A stretch of DNA of 64,000 nt from Linnemannia elongata (Eukaryota > Mortierellomycota > Mortierellomycetes > Mortierellales > Mortierellaceae). Made by a program: the position numbers and the translations under genes. Under the pieces are notes generated by a model. The model saw nothing but the letters and a program-made list of their open reading frames with translations, was not told the DNA's origin and did not search any database. Where the stretch lies: contig JAXBDG010000005.1 of the NCBI GenBank assembly GCA_036320915.1, positions 1 to 64,000 of the forward strand, written 5' to 3'. This document shows positions 9,767 to 19,750 of this stretch, piece by piece; position 1 is the stretch's first letter; the number at the start of each line of letters is the position of its first letter.

Positions 9767-10223
9767 AAGGGGCAGTGACAATAGCAAAAGGCGACGGCAG
9801 AGAGAGAGAACAGTCGGAAGGCGCTGGCTTTGAAGCGGTGTTTGGTAGGGATAGAGAGAGCTGTAAATATGGCTAGTGGGGATATGAAAGGAGAGAGAAG
9901 CGAGTTTTATTTACTTAGGCTGAGGGAAGCAGAGAGAAAGGGGGATGAACTACAGAGATGACAAGCGTTGATGAGGGCAATCAGATGATGAAGAGAGATG
10001 AACAGTGCGAGTGTGAGAACGAGCAGCCTTGCTTTTGGGGAGTAAAAGACCCTTAACTGCCTTGCTATTGGGGGGAGAAACCCTTAACAACCTTCCTTTT
10101 TGGTTTTACGACCCGCTCCGCCAATAACTCAAAATTTTGACCCAGACCCTCACTGCGTGAGGTCTTCGCTGCGCGAAGGAATTGGATTCTAACCCACGAG
10201 GGGAGGGGACGGAAGCGAGACTA
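9767..10223 (-). repeat. Right terminal inverted repeat (about 457 bp)
   Basis: This is the reverse-complement partner of 4126-4582. The tandem hairpins lie at 10148-10162 and 10164-10178. Similarity decays at about 9767, just 25 bp upstream of the helicase start codon (9741, minus strand), so this repeat probably drives the helicase gene. Confidence 0.93.
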
Positions 10224-10650
10224 GGTGTTCGTGCTCAAAAAATCTGTTAAAGAGCTGGTGCTTGGTTCGTTCTAATCCATGCAACAGAGTTAACACACGC
10301 GTTCAATTCTCAAAAACCTTCGCCCCAACTATGAGTTCGCCTACCTTGGGCAAACGATGTCACCGTATACATTAAAATTGCATGATTAAGTAAACTCACC
10401 AGCGACTCCTACTCCTTCAAAGCCTCTTTTTTTTATACCGTCTGTAGTTACTGTTGTTTGGGAGTAACTCAGAGAGCACTGTTTCGGGTCCACATGTATT
10501 CTTGTTGATCCAAATACTAGCTTCTAATCAACCGTTGTGAACCACATTTATCAGTTTCTGATAGTGATGTCTAGAGGAGTAACACGACCAAGGTTGTTGT
10601 TCATCACCTCAATTAAGAAAAAAAAAAAAAAACAATCCAAGTCACGCCTG
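10224..10650. other. Flank between the mobile element and the hydrolase gene
   Basis: I see no gene here. The stretch covers the sequence just outside the right inverted repeat and the probable 3' untranslated region of the minus-strand hydrolase gene. A short poly-A run at about 10617-10631 lies near its stop. Confidence 0.6.
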
Positions 10651-12297
10651 TTATTTATTGACAACATAACTGGGAGCGCAGAGAAAGGTATAGACCTCAC
10701 CGTTCTCGGTACCGTCGTCGGCAAAGGTCCACCGGCTCGAAAGTCTGGCCTCACGCTCGGTGGCGCGACGACCAAGGACAACCACATCATAGAGGTCGTC
10801 CACAAGCATACGGTTCAGGTTGAAAAAGTTGTGGCGGATCGAATGAATGTTGACATCCAGACTGGTCGTATCAATCACATCCACATCCAACACTTCCCCT
10901 GTGGGCGAATATACCAACGTCCGAGGATGCCTTCCCAGCGACTTCTTCCGTCCGAGGACCTCACTCCAAAACAACGCACCATCATGTGCATCTGCATACA
11001 GAGTAATATGCGGACAGTACTTTGTCAACGTCCAATAATCCTCCTCCAGGAAAATATCCAGGTCCGCATCAGGGTTGAGCAGCGTAAAGCTCGCCAGTTG
11101 AATGGTACCGACATCCTCCTCCTCCATCAAACTGTGGCCACTTCTGGTCCGTTCTCGAGGACGATCCCGATATTTGACCGACATGCGCCCCTGCAAGTGG
11201 GTCTTGCTGCCTTCATTGGAGATGATCGACGGCTCTGCATCGACAACCTCGCGCTCTGCCAGGACACCGTCAAAGTAGCCCTTCCGAAGAGCCGACAAGA
11301 CAATGCGCGCACCCATACTGTGTGCCAAGATATGAACTCGTCGAAAGCCTGCTTCCTTGAGATCGATAATAAACTGTCGAAGATCGTTGGCGACGTTGTC
11401 AGAGCAGCCAACCGACTTTGCTGTGAAATAGCCCATGGTCGTCGAGGAGGGCCAGCTGAAGACGAATGGCTTGATGTAGGCTGGGAACTCTCCCAGTGCC
11501 AAGAGCTGACCAAGTCGTGCAATGCCGTAGGTCAAGGCACAATTGTATCCGTGGACAAAGACAAGTGCTTCGTATCCTGCGCGAGATGCAGCAACTGCAG
11601 AAGAACGTCCGTCAATATCGAGTACTTGACGCCATCCATCCACCACCAGTCCAGCCTGCGTGAGTCGTCTCCTCCTGGCCTTGTCCACCGAGCGACTCCG
11701 ATCGCTTCCAGCACTACCAGAAGACGAAATCCTGTGGATTCCCAGTCTGTCGACCCCAGAGTCCGAATCGTCGCTGGCAACACTGGCAGAGCTCGACCCA
11801 CCTTGACGCGAGGGTAAAAGTAGTGTGGGAAGAGGGGTTGTCTTCGAATTTCCTGGTGCAGATTCGTGAGCATCGCCATGTCCCAGGTGTCCACCCTCCA
11901 GTCCAAGATGTGGTGGACAGATGCGCCTGATCGAGACCTCGTTGAGGTTGGTTCTCCTCTTGCTCATGATATACCCTGGGATGAAAATGCCTCTATCTGT
12001 GTATCGAACGACGATGGACTTTGAGAGGGGTGCGCTGCGGGGTGACGACCTCCCATGAAAGCTGCCACGGATGGAAGGACGACTCTGGAGACTCTCAGCA
12101 AAGGTGGAGAGAAACGAGAGTGGGTATGAAAGGGGTATAGTCGGTGCTTCCAGATCATCCTTTGCCTTTTGCTCCAGCTCCGATCTCAAAACGCCATCTC
12201 CAATGATCCTGACATACGGCAAGTGATGGAAAAATTTGCTATTTGGTTGAAGAGGAAATGGATAGGCACCAAGCATCAGCCTTTAGCTTTTTTTTTC

Positions 12298-12329
<32 letters not shown>

Positions 12330-13880
12330 AATATAAAGAAACAGTAAGAGAATTAACAACAGACAATCAGGCTTACCCAGAGACGGAACATTCAACTGCT
12401 GCTGCTCCATAGGAAGGTCCGTTGGGGTCTCGGGCTGCTTTAAATGCAGTCGAGTCGTTCTTGTCGACGGAGTTTTTGCAGAATCCGATCCTGATGTTGC
12501 AAAAGGCGTTGCCAGTTCCATACTCCTGACTCTTGAAAGGTCCAATCGGCACACCATTCTCCCAGATTCCTATGACAATGTCAAGACGAGAGTATGTGAG
12601 TAAGATTATCATATATGGCATTAGTGGTTAGACATGTATACACACAATAGGACTCACCTTGGAGGGCCTCGCCGGTAAAAGTGTGATCGGTCCATTCACC
12701 AAGACCATGGGGGCGACCTTGATCGTCAAACTCGCCGACATATGAGACTGAGCTCCTGGAAAGGCGATACTCATCAGGATCCCAGGAGACATACGAAAAC
12801 ATGATGGTGCGATAGTTGACACTCTTTGACAGGGGCAGCGGGGTCTCTTTGATTCTCCACCACCAACGGCTGTTGAGCCATGTGGCCCGCAGAACGATTC
12901 TTGGGTAAGCGACACGAAGGAAAAAGACAACACCGAGGGTGACACCTTCTAAGAAGGCTAAGACGATGACCACAATCTTGGCACGAAGGTTACTCTTGTC
13001 GTCTGGTGCATTTGTGGTGCCGTTTCTATCGAACAGCTGGCCTCGATTGATTGCAAATAGTACCAGGGTAGCCAAGACCAGCCTACAAGTATGGTTCCAG
13101 AGAATCAAAGACGATGAGAAAAAAGAAAGAGAAGCCCCGTTGTTAACATCCAGTGTGTATAAATTTGAATTGTACAATTTTGTGGTACCCAGGGTAGGCT
13201 GTTGCCAAGGAGGAGATCATCCTCGCTGACTGACCAATTAGTCAAAAGGGATAAAAAAATTCATGGGCAAGCATAGATGGCGACGATGCGCAATTTTCTC
13301 TTTAGGAAGTTGTCCTGCGGGAGTTGAACGACGGTGAAACACATACAACAAACACACAAACAAACATACCAGTAGAAGCACCAGCGGATGATGATAGAGA
13401 CTTTGACGACAATGTAGATCATAACCAGCAGCAGGATGACAATAAGGCCGAGTTCTGGCCAGCTGGATGCCAGTTCTAGTTTCTGCGCACCAATTCCAAC
13501 CAGTGTCATGAACAGTGCTATCACAATCGCCGAAAATATGTATCGACGAGTACTATGTCTCCTGTATTGACCTATCTCCAGTAACAACAATCAATTGAAC
13601 GCAATTGGATAGTAGTATCAGCACTACTGTTCCTTATTCCTGGCAAAAAGGGTGCATGCATCAGTACAAAAGCGAAGCAAGGTGAGCTACCATGTGCCTT
13701 GCGTCTGAGTTTTCTATGGATCATGAATCGAAGGGTTGGGATCATGGTGTCTATGGAAGGTGAGATGTAACCCTCCTTGACGTCGGCGTCATTGTTGTTG
13801 GAGTTGACTGGGATGTCGACGACGGCGTTGTCTGGGGCGGTGTCGGTGATGGCCGCCACCGAGCTGAGGGATGAGGCCAT
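10651..13880 (-). CDS. Membrane-anchored DUF900-type alpha/beta hydrolase with a MORN-like motif
   Basis: Five exons: 13880-13691, 13571-13370, 13082-12658, 12569-12377 and 12238-10651. All introns are GT-AG and total length is in frame, giving 865 residues. Exons 2 and 3 encode four hydrophobic segments, so the N-terminal third is membrane-embedded. Next comes a MORN-like stretch (YVGEFDDQGRPHGLGEW, then IWENGVPIGPF), then a Ser-rich region. The C-terminal hydrolase has VFVHGYN (HGYN about 566-569) and AHSMGAR with the candidate nucleophile Ser near 644. A candidate acid is in LNPDADLD and a candidate histidine in IRHNFF. These fit the DUF900 family of alpha/beta hydrolases, whose substrates are largely unknown. 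The first exon start is set by the only nearby ATG; the open frame upstream is low-complexity. A poly-T tract lies in intron 4. Confidence 0.87.
12288..12325. repeat. Poly-T tract in intron 4 of the hydrolase gene
   Basis: 38 bases of T on the plus strand with a single C at 12297. It lies inside the intron between 12377 and 12238, as an A-run on the coding strand. Confidence 0.9.
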
Positions 13881-14660
13881 GAGTAAAAGGTCTTTTGCTG
13901 TGAGACCGATAGCCTGTTCCTTGTTGTTTCTGTTACTGTTGCTGTTGCTATTGCTGTTGCTGTGTCGGTAGCGGTGGTTGGTTGTCGTTTTCGTGTAGGT
14001 GAGGGGGTGTTTATGAATTTGGTCCTTGGCTGTAGGGTGAGAGTGTGTGCAGGGTCTACGAGGCTGTGTATGAGAGTAGTAAAATAGTGCCCCAGTGAAT
14101 TGGATGAATGTGTGAAGAGGAGGAGACGAGGACGAGAACAATGAGAGATGATGCCAGATGAATGTGTTTGACAAGAGGGTGGGAAAGTGAAGGAGGAGGA
14201 AAGGAGGTAAAAAAAAAAAAAAGGGACAACGCCTTCTCTCTCGCCTGTTTCCTGAAAAAAAAAAAAAAAAAAAAAAAAAGCTTAACAATCGTCATATCGG
14301 AGTTAACCTTTGGTTATTTTTTGCATGGCGTGAGTGAACGGAGCGTGCATTTTCTTTGATCCTTTTTAAACTTTTAAGTATCTCTTTGTTGTTGTTGTTG
14401 TTGTTGTTGTTGCTGTTGTTGCTATTGCTATTGTCAATTGTCAGGTCACACGCCAAAACACAGACGCCCAACTCTGATTGACACACCTTAAAATCATCAT
14501 GACACACACCTCCATGGATACCCCACCACTCTTTCAATTACAAATAAACATTGCGCTTGTCTACATTGTTTATGTTTTATTCGATTCATGTCTGCAAGAA
14601 AAAAAAAGTGAAAAGGGCAAAGTACCAAATCAATGGTGCCCATGTGGACACAGAATCTCT
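13881..14660. other. Intergenic low-complexity promoter region
   Basis: This separates the hydrolase start from the SMPD4-like gene end. It contains CTG/TTG trinucleotide runs at about 13923-13962 and 14391-14432, poly-A runs at about 14210-14222 and 14254-14279, and otherwise purine-rich DNA. No gene is supported; the open frames here reflect the repeats. Confidence 0.65.
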
Positions 14661-17600
14661 TCAAATCTCCTGCAATTCAATCGTGTATGATGGGGGAGGG
14701 GTCTGTGTTCGCGTCGCCGCCCGTTGACGCTGCTGCTGATTAAGGTTGTGGTGATGGTGATGATTTTGGTTGTGCTGGTAGTGTTGGCGATGCTGATTAT
14801 TATTAATGTTATTCCTGTTGCTGTGGCTGTTCACATGCGAACCCGATGATCCCTGTCCTGGTTTCTCCCATCGGATCAAAGGCTGAACATGGGCATCGTA
14901 TTGGCCCAACATCCCCCCTCGGTCATTGTCACCTGTAGGCTTGCTGACAAACGGCTTCTGATGGAGGTGTTGTTGTCTTCCTGCTGCTGATCCTCCTCCT
15001 GTTGCTGGCTGTCCAAGGGATCCCAGGTATGCCGACAATCCGTAAAAAGTCACAATCGCTAACACCAACACTGCAAAGCAAGTCAAGTTTGGGATCGATG
15101 CCAACCACCGCAAATGTACCCGACTCGACCTGATTCGTTCAGGCAGTGGAATCACTCCATTCACCTTCCTCACAGCCCTCTGCCACTATTATTTTTCATA
15201 CATTTCATCGACAAAAAAGACGAAAGAACTCGTTAGCATAATGGCGACGATTTGACATGTGGCGATAAATGCAAGCTACATGCAAACTGCAAAAGTAGAT
15301 AAAAGAAAGTACCTTGGGGGTCAAGTGATTTTCGGCTCTGCGGGTCAGTTTGACAAGGAACTCGCTCTCATAGGAAAGCACCAGCTCTTCTGCGCGACGT
15401 CCTCGTCCGTGAATATCGCCAATGGGCTTCCGCACCAGTCCCCGTGGCACATACATCTTTTGCTGCTCAGGTCCCAAAAGGCCAAGTGTCTCAGACTCCT
15501 CCAGAGGTGGGATGAGCGACTCCAATTGCTCCGCCGTCAATGTGCTGACGCGATCTGGTCCGGTTTGTTGCTGCTTCTCAAACGATTTGACAGCCTCTGG
15601 GAACAGATCAAACACTTCACCGACAATGGCCATCGTATCCCGCAGTGCCTTCAACTCGCGCTTGTAGATCGTTGGGTCCTGAGAGACCGTCTTAGGTGGT
15701 GCTGGGTTCATCAGCTCGTTGATTTTAGAAGACACCAAATCCCAGCCAGACACAGGATCATCTAAAGGCTTGCTCTTGGCCTCCAGCACCTGGAGGCGCT
15801 CCTGTCTCAGATCGACAGCATTTCCAAGCTTTGTCAAGATCATGCGGATCTAGGACATATACATAAGTTGGAGTGCACTTAACAAGTTAGAAGCTGTTTG
15901 CACATTATACAGCTCAATATATATAAGTGCATTATCTCACTTATTGTCATATCACCAAGAGCATAAAGGTACCTTGCTGCGAGCGGTTCCTTCCACCAGG
16001 AACAGTGCCTCATACTTGTACTGGGTTCCTTCGAATTGTTGCAATTGTCTGTGCAAGACATTCACCATGCTTGCAAGGAAAGTGGACGTAGGATCCTGTC
16101 GCCCTGCTCCAGTGACACCCCCCTCTGCCAATGCCTCAAACATCGCATACGACGACGTAGAAAAGTTCTCAGGCCATACAATTGCCTGCTCTGCAATCTT
16201 CAAAATCTCCTTGAGGTTCCCGGCCTTGTACACCTTCATCACCTTTTGGATCGATCGCAACTCCTTGTTGAGCGACAGAGGCGCAGGCACAACACCCACT
16301 CGACTGGTCTGAGGCGCATTCGAAAGTCGAGGCATATAATGCTCCAGCAACGCAGTGTAAAATAAGAGATTATCGAAAACAAACGGTTGCCTATTCACAA
16401 TGAAAGTAGTGCAGACAAAAATTAGTAGAGCGCTTTGTCACAGGGTATCGCATTTGTAGAGAACTGTATGGAGGCATAAGGAGCCAATACTTACCATTTC
16501 TCGGAAACGGTATCGCCTGCGACTGCAGCGTCACGGCGGCCGTAACGCCAAGGTGTAATCCATGTCAGCCAAGTATCGATAAGACTGGGAAACGTGTCAT
16601 CCAATGGCCAAAACTGGAGCCCCAGTTGGAGGAATGTGTAGAGTTGAGGCCGAATGTACTGATAGGCGCTCTTCCTTGCCATTCCTGCAACGTTCAAGAC
16701 CATCTTTCCCGTCGAATCCGGCACATGTGTGGGGAGAAGCTCGCCGCCAAGAACATACTGCGAGCAGTCATGGCTTGCCAGATGTGACAGCAAGACGCTG
16801 ACGCACTCCGCAATATCCGCCCCTGGTTGCACATACCGCACTGCCTATTCGAATAAGGAATGCACGGAATGGTTGGTTAGGTGTCAACACCAAAAGAAGT
16901 AACAACATGTTCCGAGTTTAAAAAGTCCTGGTAGCCTTACCCGGTTGTCAACACCCTTGTCATTTTGTCCCAGCCAAAGTTCCACAATGGTACCGATAAA
17001 GAATTCCGAGATGCCGAGATGTGTTTGTTGTCTGTCTGCAGAGTTTTCGATGGCGGTGTCGTTAAACACGTCTAAGGGTCGCTTTTTAGTAAGAGCCTCC
17101 TTGTTCTCTGCAGATGAATCCAGAGGGCGCTCAGGAACAGGGAGAAAGTAGTGAAGGTATTGTTGATAGAGGTTGAAGAATGAGCCATCGACCAACACGC
17201 GGGAGGTGGGTGTCTTGGGAGGCGGTGCACCTCCCGCTGCCCATCCTGTCGGCCGTGCTCCTGCTCCTGGAGTGGCGCTTGCAGGGGGTCCGTGAATCTT
17301 GAACGCCAGCTTTGGATCAGTCTATCAAAAAACAAAAGAGTTTTGTTAGCATCAGTCATGCACCGCTCTATCCTCAAGGCTCGTGTCCAGTGGACTTTAA
17401 AGACGCATAAAACAAGCCTTGGTCCCTACCCTCCGCAATCCACGAAAGTTCACGTCGTCGTCATCCAGAGTGAGAGCGTATGCAAAGTAGAACAAAAAGT
17501 ATTCCAGCATGTCTATTTCATGTTGAAGAACAAGGTTTTTGTAAGTAGTCTGATGGTAGATATCAATCGCACGTACACGTTCGTGCACCAATAGGTACTG

Positions 17601-18309
17601 CATGTCACGTTTGATCCGCAAAGGCGCGTACTAAAGTTGAGGTTAACTTTGGTGATGGTGGTCATGGTCTTCTGGGCGCCAACGGGTGCCGCAGTTTTGA
17701 CCAAATTGACGCGAGTGAGATAGATTGGTGGAAGGTTGAGGTACTGGGTAGGATCCAACTTTGTCTGCGTTCGCCTCTAATTAATTGTCAAGAAAGTAAT
17801 TACATATGAAAGTCAATTAATTCATGGCTTCGAGAATCACGGCGCTCTTGTCTTAATAAATAATGCAAGTGCAAGTGAGTTCGTACAGGCAGTGAGTCGG
17901 GAACCATTTCGTAGATGAACGCGGGATCCATGTATCGGCTGAGTAAAAACCGCATGAGCACTCCTCGGGGACGGATCAGCTCAAACAGAGGATCCTCCTC
18001 TGCCTTGGACATTGGCAAGTGAAGCCAACCCCTATCAACAATCAACATAAAGATTAACAATGAGTTATTCGTTATTGATGGACTGCAGTGATTGATATTC
18101 GACCCGTCGGCTCCTTGCTTGCGTGTTGTATCCTGAAGTTACCTCGATTCCTTGGAACCATAGAGAATTTGGCAGAGCTTGGGGAGAAACTCGTAGAAGC
18201 TCTTAGCGTGGACGTCCGACTCGAAACACTGGTTCAGGTGGTTGGTCAGATTGGCACAAGCTGTGGGCACTGACCCAACGAGCAAGCGTTCAAGGCCTTC
18301 AAAGCTCAT
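14661..18309 (-). CDS. SMPD4: SMPD4-like neutral sphingomyelinase (sphingomyelin phosphodiesterase 4)
   Basis: Nine exons: 18309-18143, 18031-17887, 17776-17711, 17630-17430, 17321-16941, 16844-16495, 16390-15973, 15849-15313 and 15179-14661. They sum to a 927-residue frame. Intron 3 (17710-17631) uses a weak GTCAAT donor, so that boundary is the least certain. Family landmarks match animal SMPD4 in order: FPKLCQILYG-type start, LEYFLFYFA, a VLVDG...LHYFLP block, LYTFLQ...FWPLDDTFPSL, WLTWITPWRYG, VSEKWQPFVFDNLLFY, and near the C-terminus LPERIRSSRVHLRW followed by one hydrophobic segment (LTCFAVLVLAIVTFYGLSAY). SMPD4 proteins are tail-anchored to ER and nuclear-envelope membranes and are linked to sphingomyelin hydrolysis and nuclear-pore organisation. 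After the membrane segment comes a long Asn/His/Gln-rich tail not seen in the animal protein. It shares a short divergent promoter with the glutathione peroxidase gene. Confidence 0.9.
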
Positions 18310-18676
18310 GTTGATGTGTGGTGTTTGGTGGCAATGGTTAAAAAGAAGCGAGGCAAGGTAATCACACACACGTTGGAGGGTAAGGATGTACGAGGGTTGT
18401 GGCAATCAGAGAATGTTGCTGTCTCTCCCAGTTGATGATTGTCTAATTGTCCGTGTCTGTCCCTGTCCTGACTTTGTCGTGTAAGCAATAATGGGTGATC
18501 CTGTCAAAAGGCAGAGAGGAGAGAAGAGTTGATCAACAAGCAAAGGATAAGGAGGACAAGGTCAAAAATAAAAATGCTTCAACTAAAATTGAGAGTCGCG
18601 CTTTTCCTTGGATTGCGAAGTACATACTCAGTCAAATATTTCCGTGACGATTTTAACTCCTCGAAAAAGCGCGACC
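18310..18676. promoter_or_regulatory. Divergent promoter between SMPD4-like and glutathione peroxidase genes
   Basis: Only 367 bp separate the two divergent start codons (18309 minus, 18677 plus), so both promoters must lie here or overlap. I see no clear TATA box or named operator. Confidence 0.55.
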
Positions 18677-19667
18677 ATGCTCAACTTCAGACGCGCCTTT
18701 TTTACTTCCCACGTCAACTCCGACACACTGCAACGACCCACTACCATGAACTCATTCAAGACACTATGCGCACCCGCAGGACGACTCCTCTTCACAAGAG
18801 CTCTCGCTGGCACCACTGTAGTTAGAGCCAGGGCTTCTGGACAAGCAACCGTCCACCAGACCCTGTCTACTAGAGTAGCCTTTGCCAGCGCAGGGGCAGG
18901 AGTAGCCTTCACGACCCACAGCCATACTCGCGACGCCAAACACGGCGGCGGCGGTCCAGCAACCAACTTTTTCGACCTCAAGGCAAAGGGGAAGCGTCAT
19001 CAGGAGGTGAGTATGAGTGACTTTGAGAACAAGGTCATCTTAGTCGTCAATGTCGCATCCAAGTGCGGGTTCACCGACCAATATGCCGAGCTCGAGTCAA
19101 TCTACAAAAAGTACAAAGACAAGGGCTTCACCGTCATTGGTTTTCCCTGCAACCAGTTTGGAGGGCAGGTATGACTACGCTGATGTTCCATGACCTTTCT
19201 GATATTACATGATTTATCTTGAAAAAAGTTTCTATATCTTACTCACGCCAAGACTTATTCATGATGACTGCGACCGACAAGGAACCTGGGACAGAAGAAG
19301 GTACAGATCTAATCCTCGGGCCGTGATTGCTCGATGGGTCTGGGTAGTCAACTACCTTAAGCCCAGCACTAACACGACTCACATCTCGTTGATAAAATCT
19401 CGAGTAGAGATTGAATCCTTCTGTCAGGTCAACTTTGGGGTGACCTTCCCGTTGATGGCCAAGATTGACGTGAACGGCAAGAACGAAGACCCAGTCTATG
19501 CATTCCTCAAGTCACAGAAGTCGGGACTCATGGGTTTGACCAGGATCAAGTGGAACTTTGAAAAGTTTTTGATCCGCAAGGATGGCACCGTCTACGAACG
19601 ATATTCATCCGCCACATCGCCCACATCGATCGCTAAAGACATCGAAGAGCTTCTTGCAGAACAATGA
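18677..19667 (+). CDS. Glutathione peroxidase, probably mitochondrial plus shorter form
   Basis: Three exons (18677-19168, 19282-19300, 19408-19667) encode 256 residues. The middle exon is only 19 nt and supplies EPGTEE, joining FGGQ to EIESFCQVNFG exactly as expected for the family. The peroxidatic residue is Cys130 in NVASKCGFT, so this is a cysteine, not selenocysteine, enzyme. The Gln in CNQFGGQ and the Trp-Asn in KWNFEKF complete the usual catalytic tetrad. Fungal members normally reduce hydroperoxides with thioredoxin. The first ~85 residues before NFFDLKAKG are rich in Arg, Ser and Ala and lack acidic residues, typical of a mitochondrial presequence. In-frame ATGs at 18746 and 19013 could give shorter products. 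The stop is 84 bp from the stop of the convergent coronin gene. Confidence 0.92.
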
Positions 19668-19750
19668 GCACAACAGACGCCAGAAGAATAAAGTACAGTT
19701 CGTTTGATTTATTGAATCAACGCGCGCGTGTGTGTGTCTGTCAAGAGATT

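Larger units (their letters stand above)
4126..10223. mobile_element. 6.1-kb inverted-repeat element carrying DUF6589-type and RecQ-like genes
   Basis: The element is bounded by long terminal inverted repeats (4126-4582 and 9767-10223). They pair base for base with a constant coordinate sum of 14349, so no indels separate them. Inside are two convergent genes: a DUF6589-type protein on the plus strand and a RecQ-like helicase on the minus strand, with only 233 bp between their stop codons. Both start codons lie just inside the repeats, so each repeat supplies the promoter and 5' leader of one gene. The outermost bases are TAGTCTCGCTTCC on both sides. The five bases outside are GGTCT on the left and GGTGT on the right, possibly an imperfect target duplication. 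I know of no established transposon superfamily defined by this gene pair; the mobile interpretation is inferred from structure. Confidence 0.8.

Noticed and set aside
4126..10223. Telomere-linked RecQ helicase (TLH-type) subtelomeric block
   Set aside because: The helicase is embedded with a DUF6589-type gene between long inverted repeats, and no telomeric repeat array is seen nearby.
10537..11817. 426-residue plus-strand open frame
   Set aside because: Antisense to the large exon of the DUF900-type hydrolase; it has no domain features and crosses a poly-A run.
13881..14288. Upstream extension of the first hydrolase exon with poly-Phe and Asn-Ser runs
   Set aside because: It is translated homopolymer and microsatellite DNA; the ATG at 13880 gives a sensible start.
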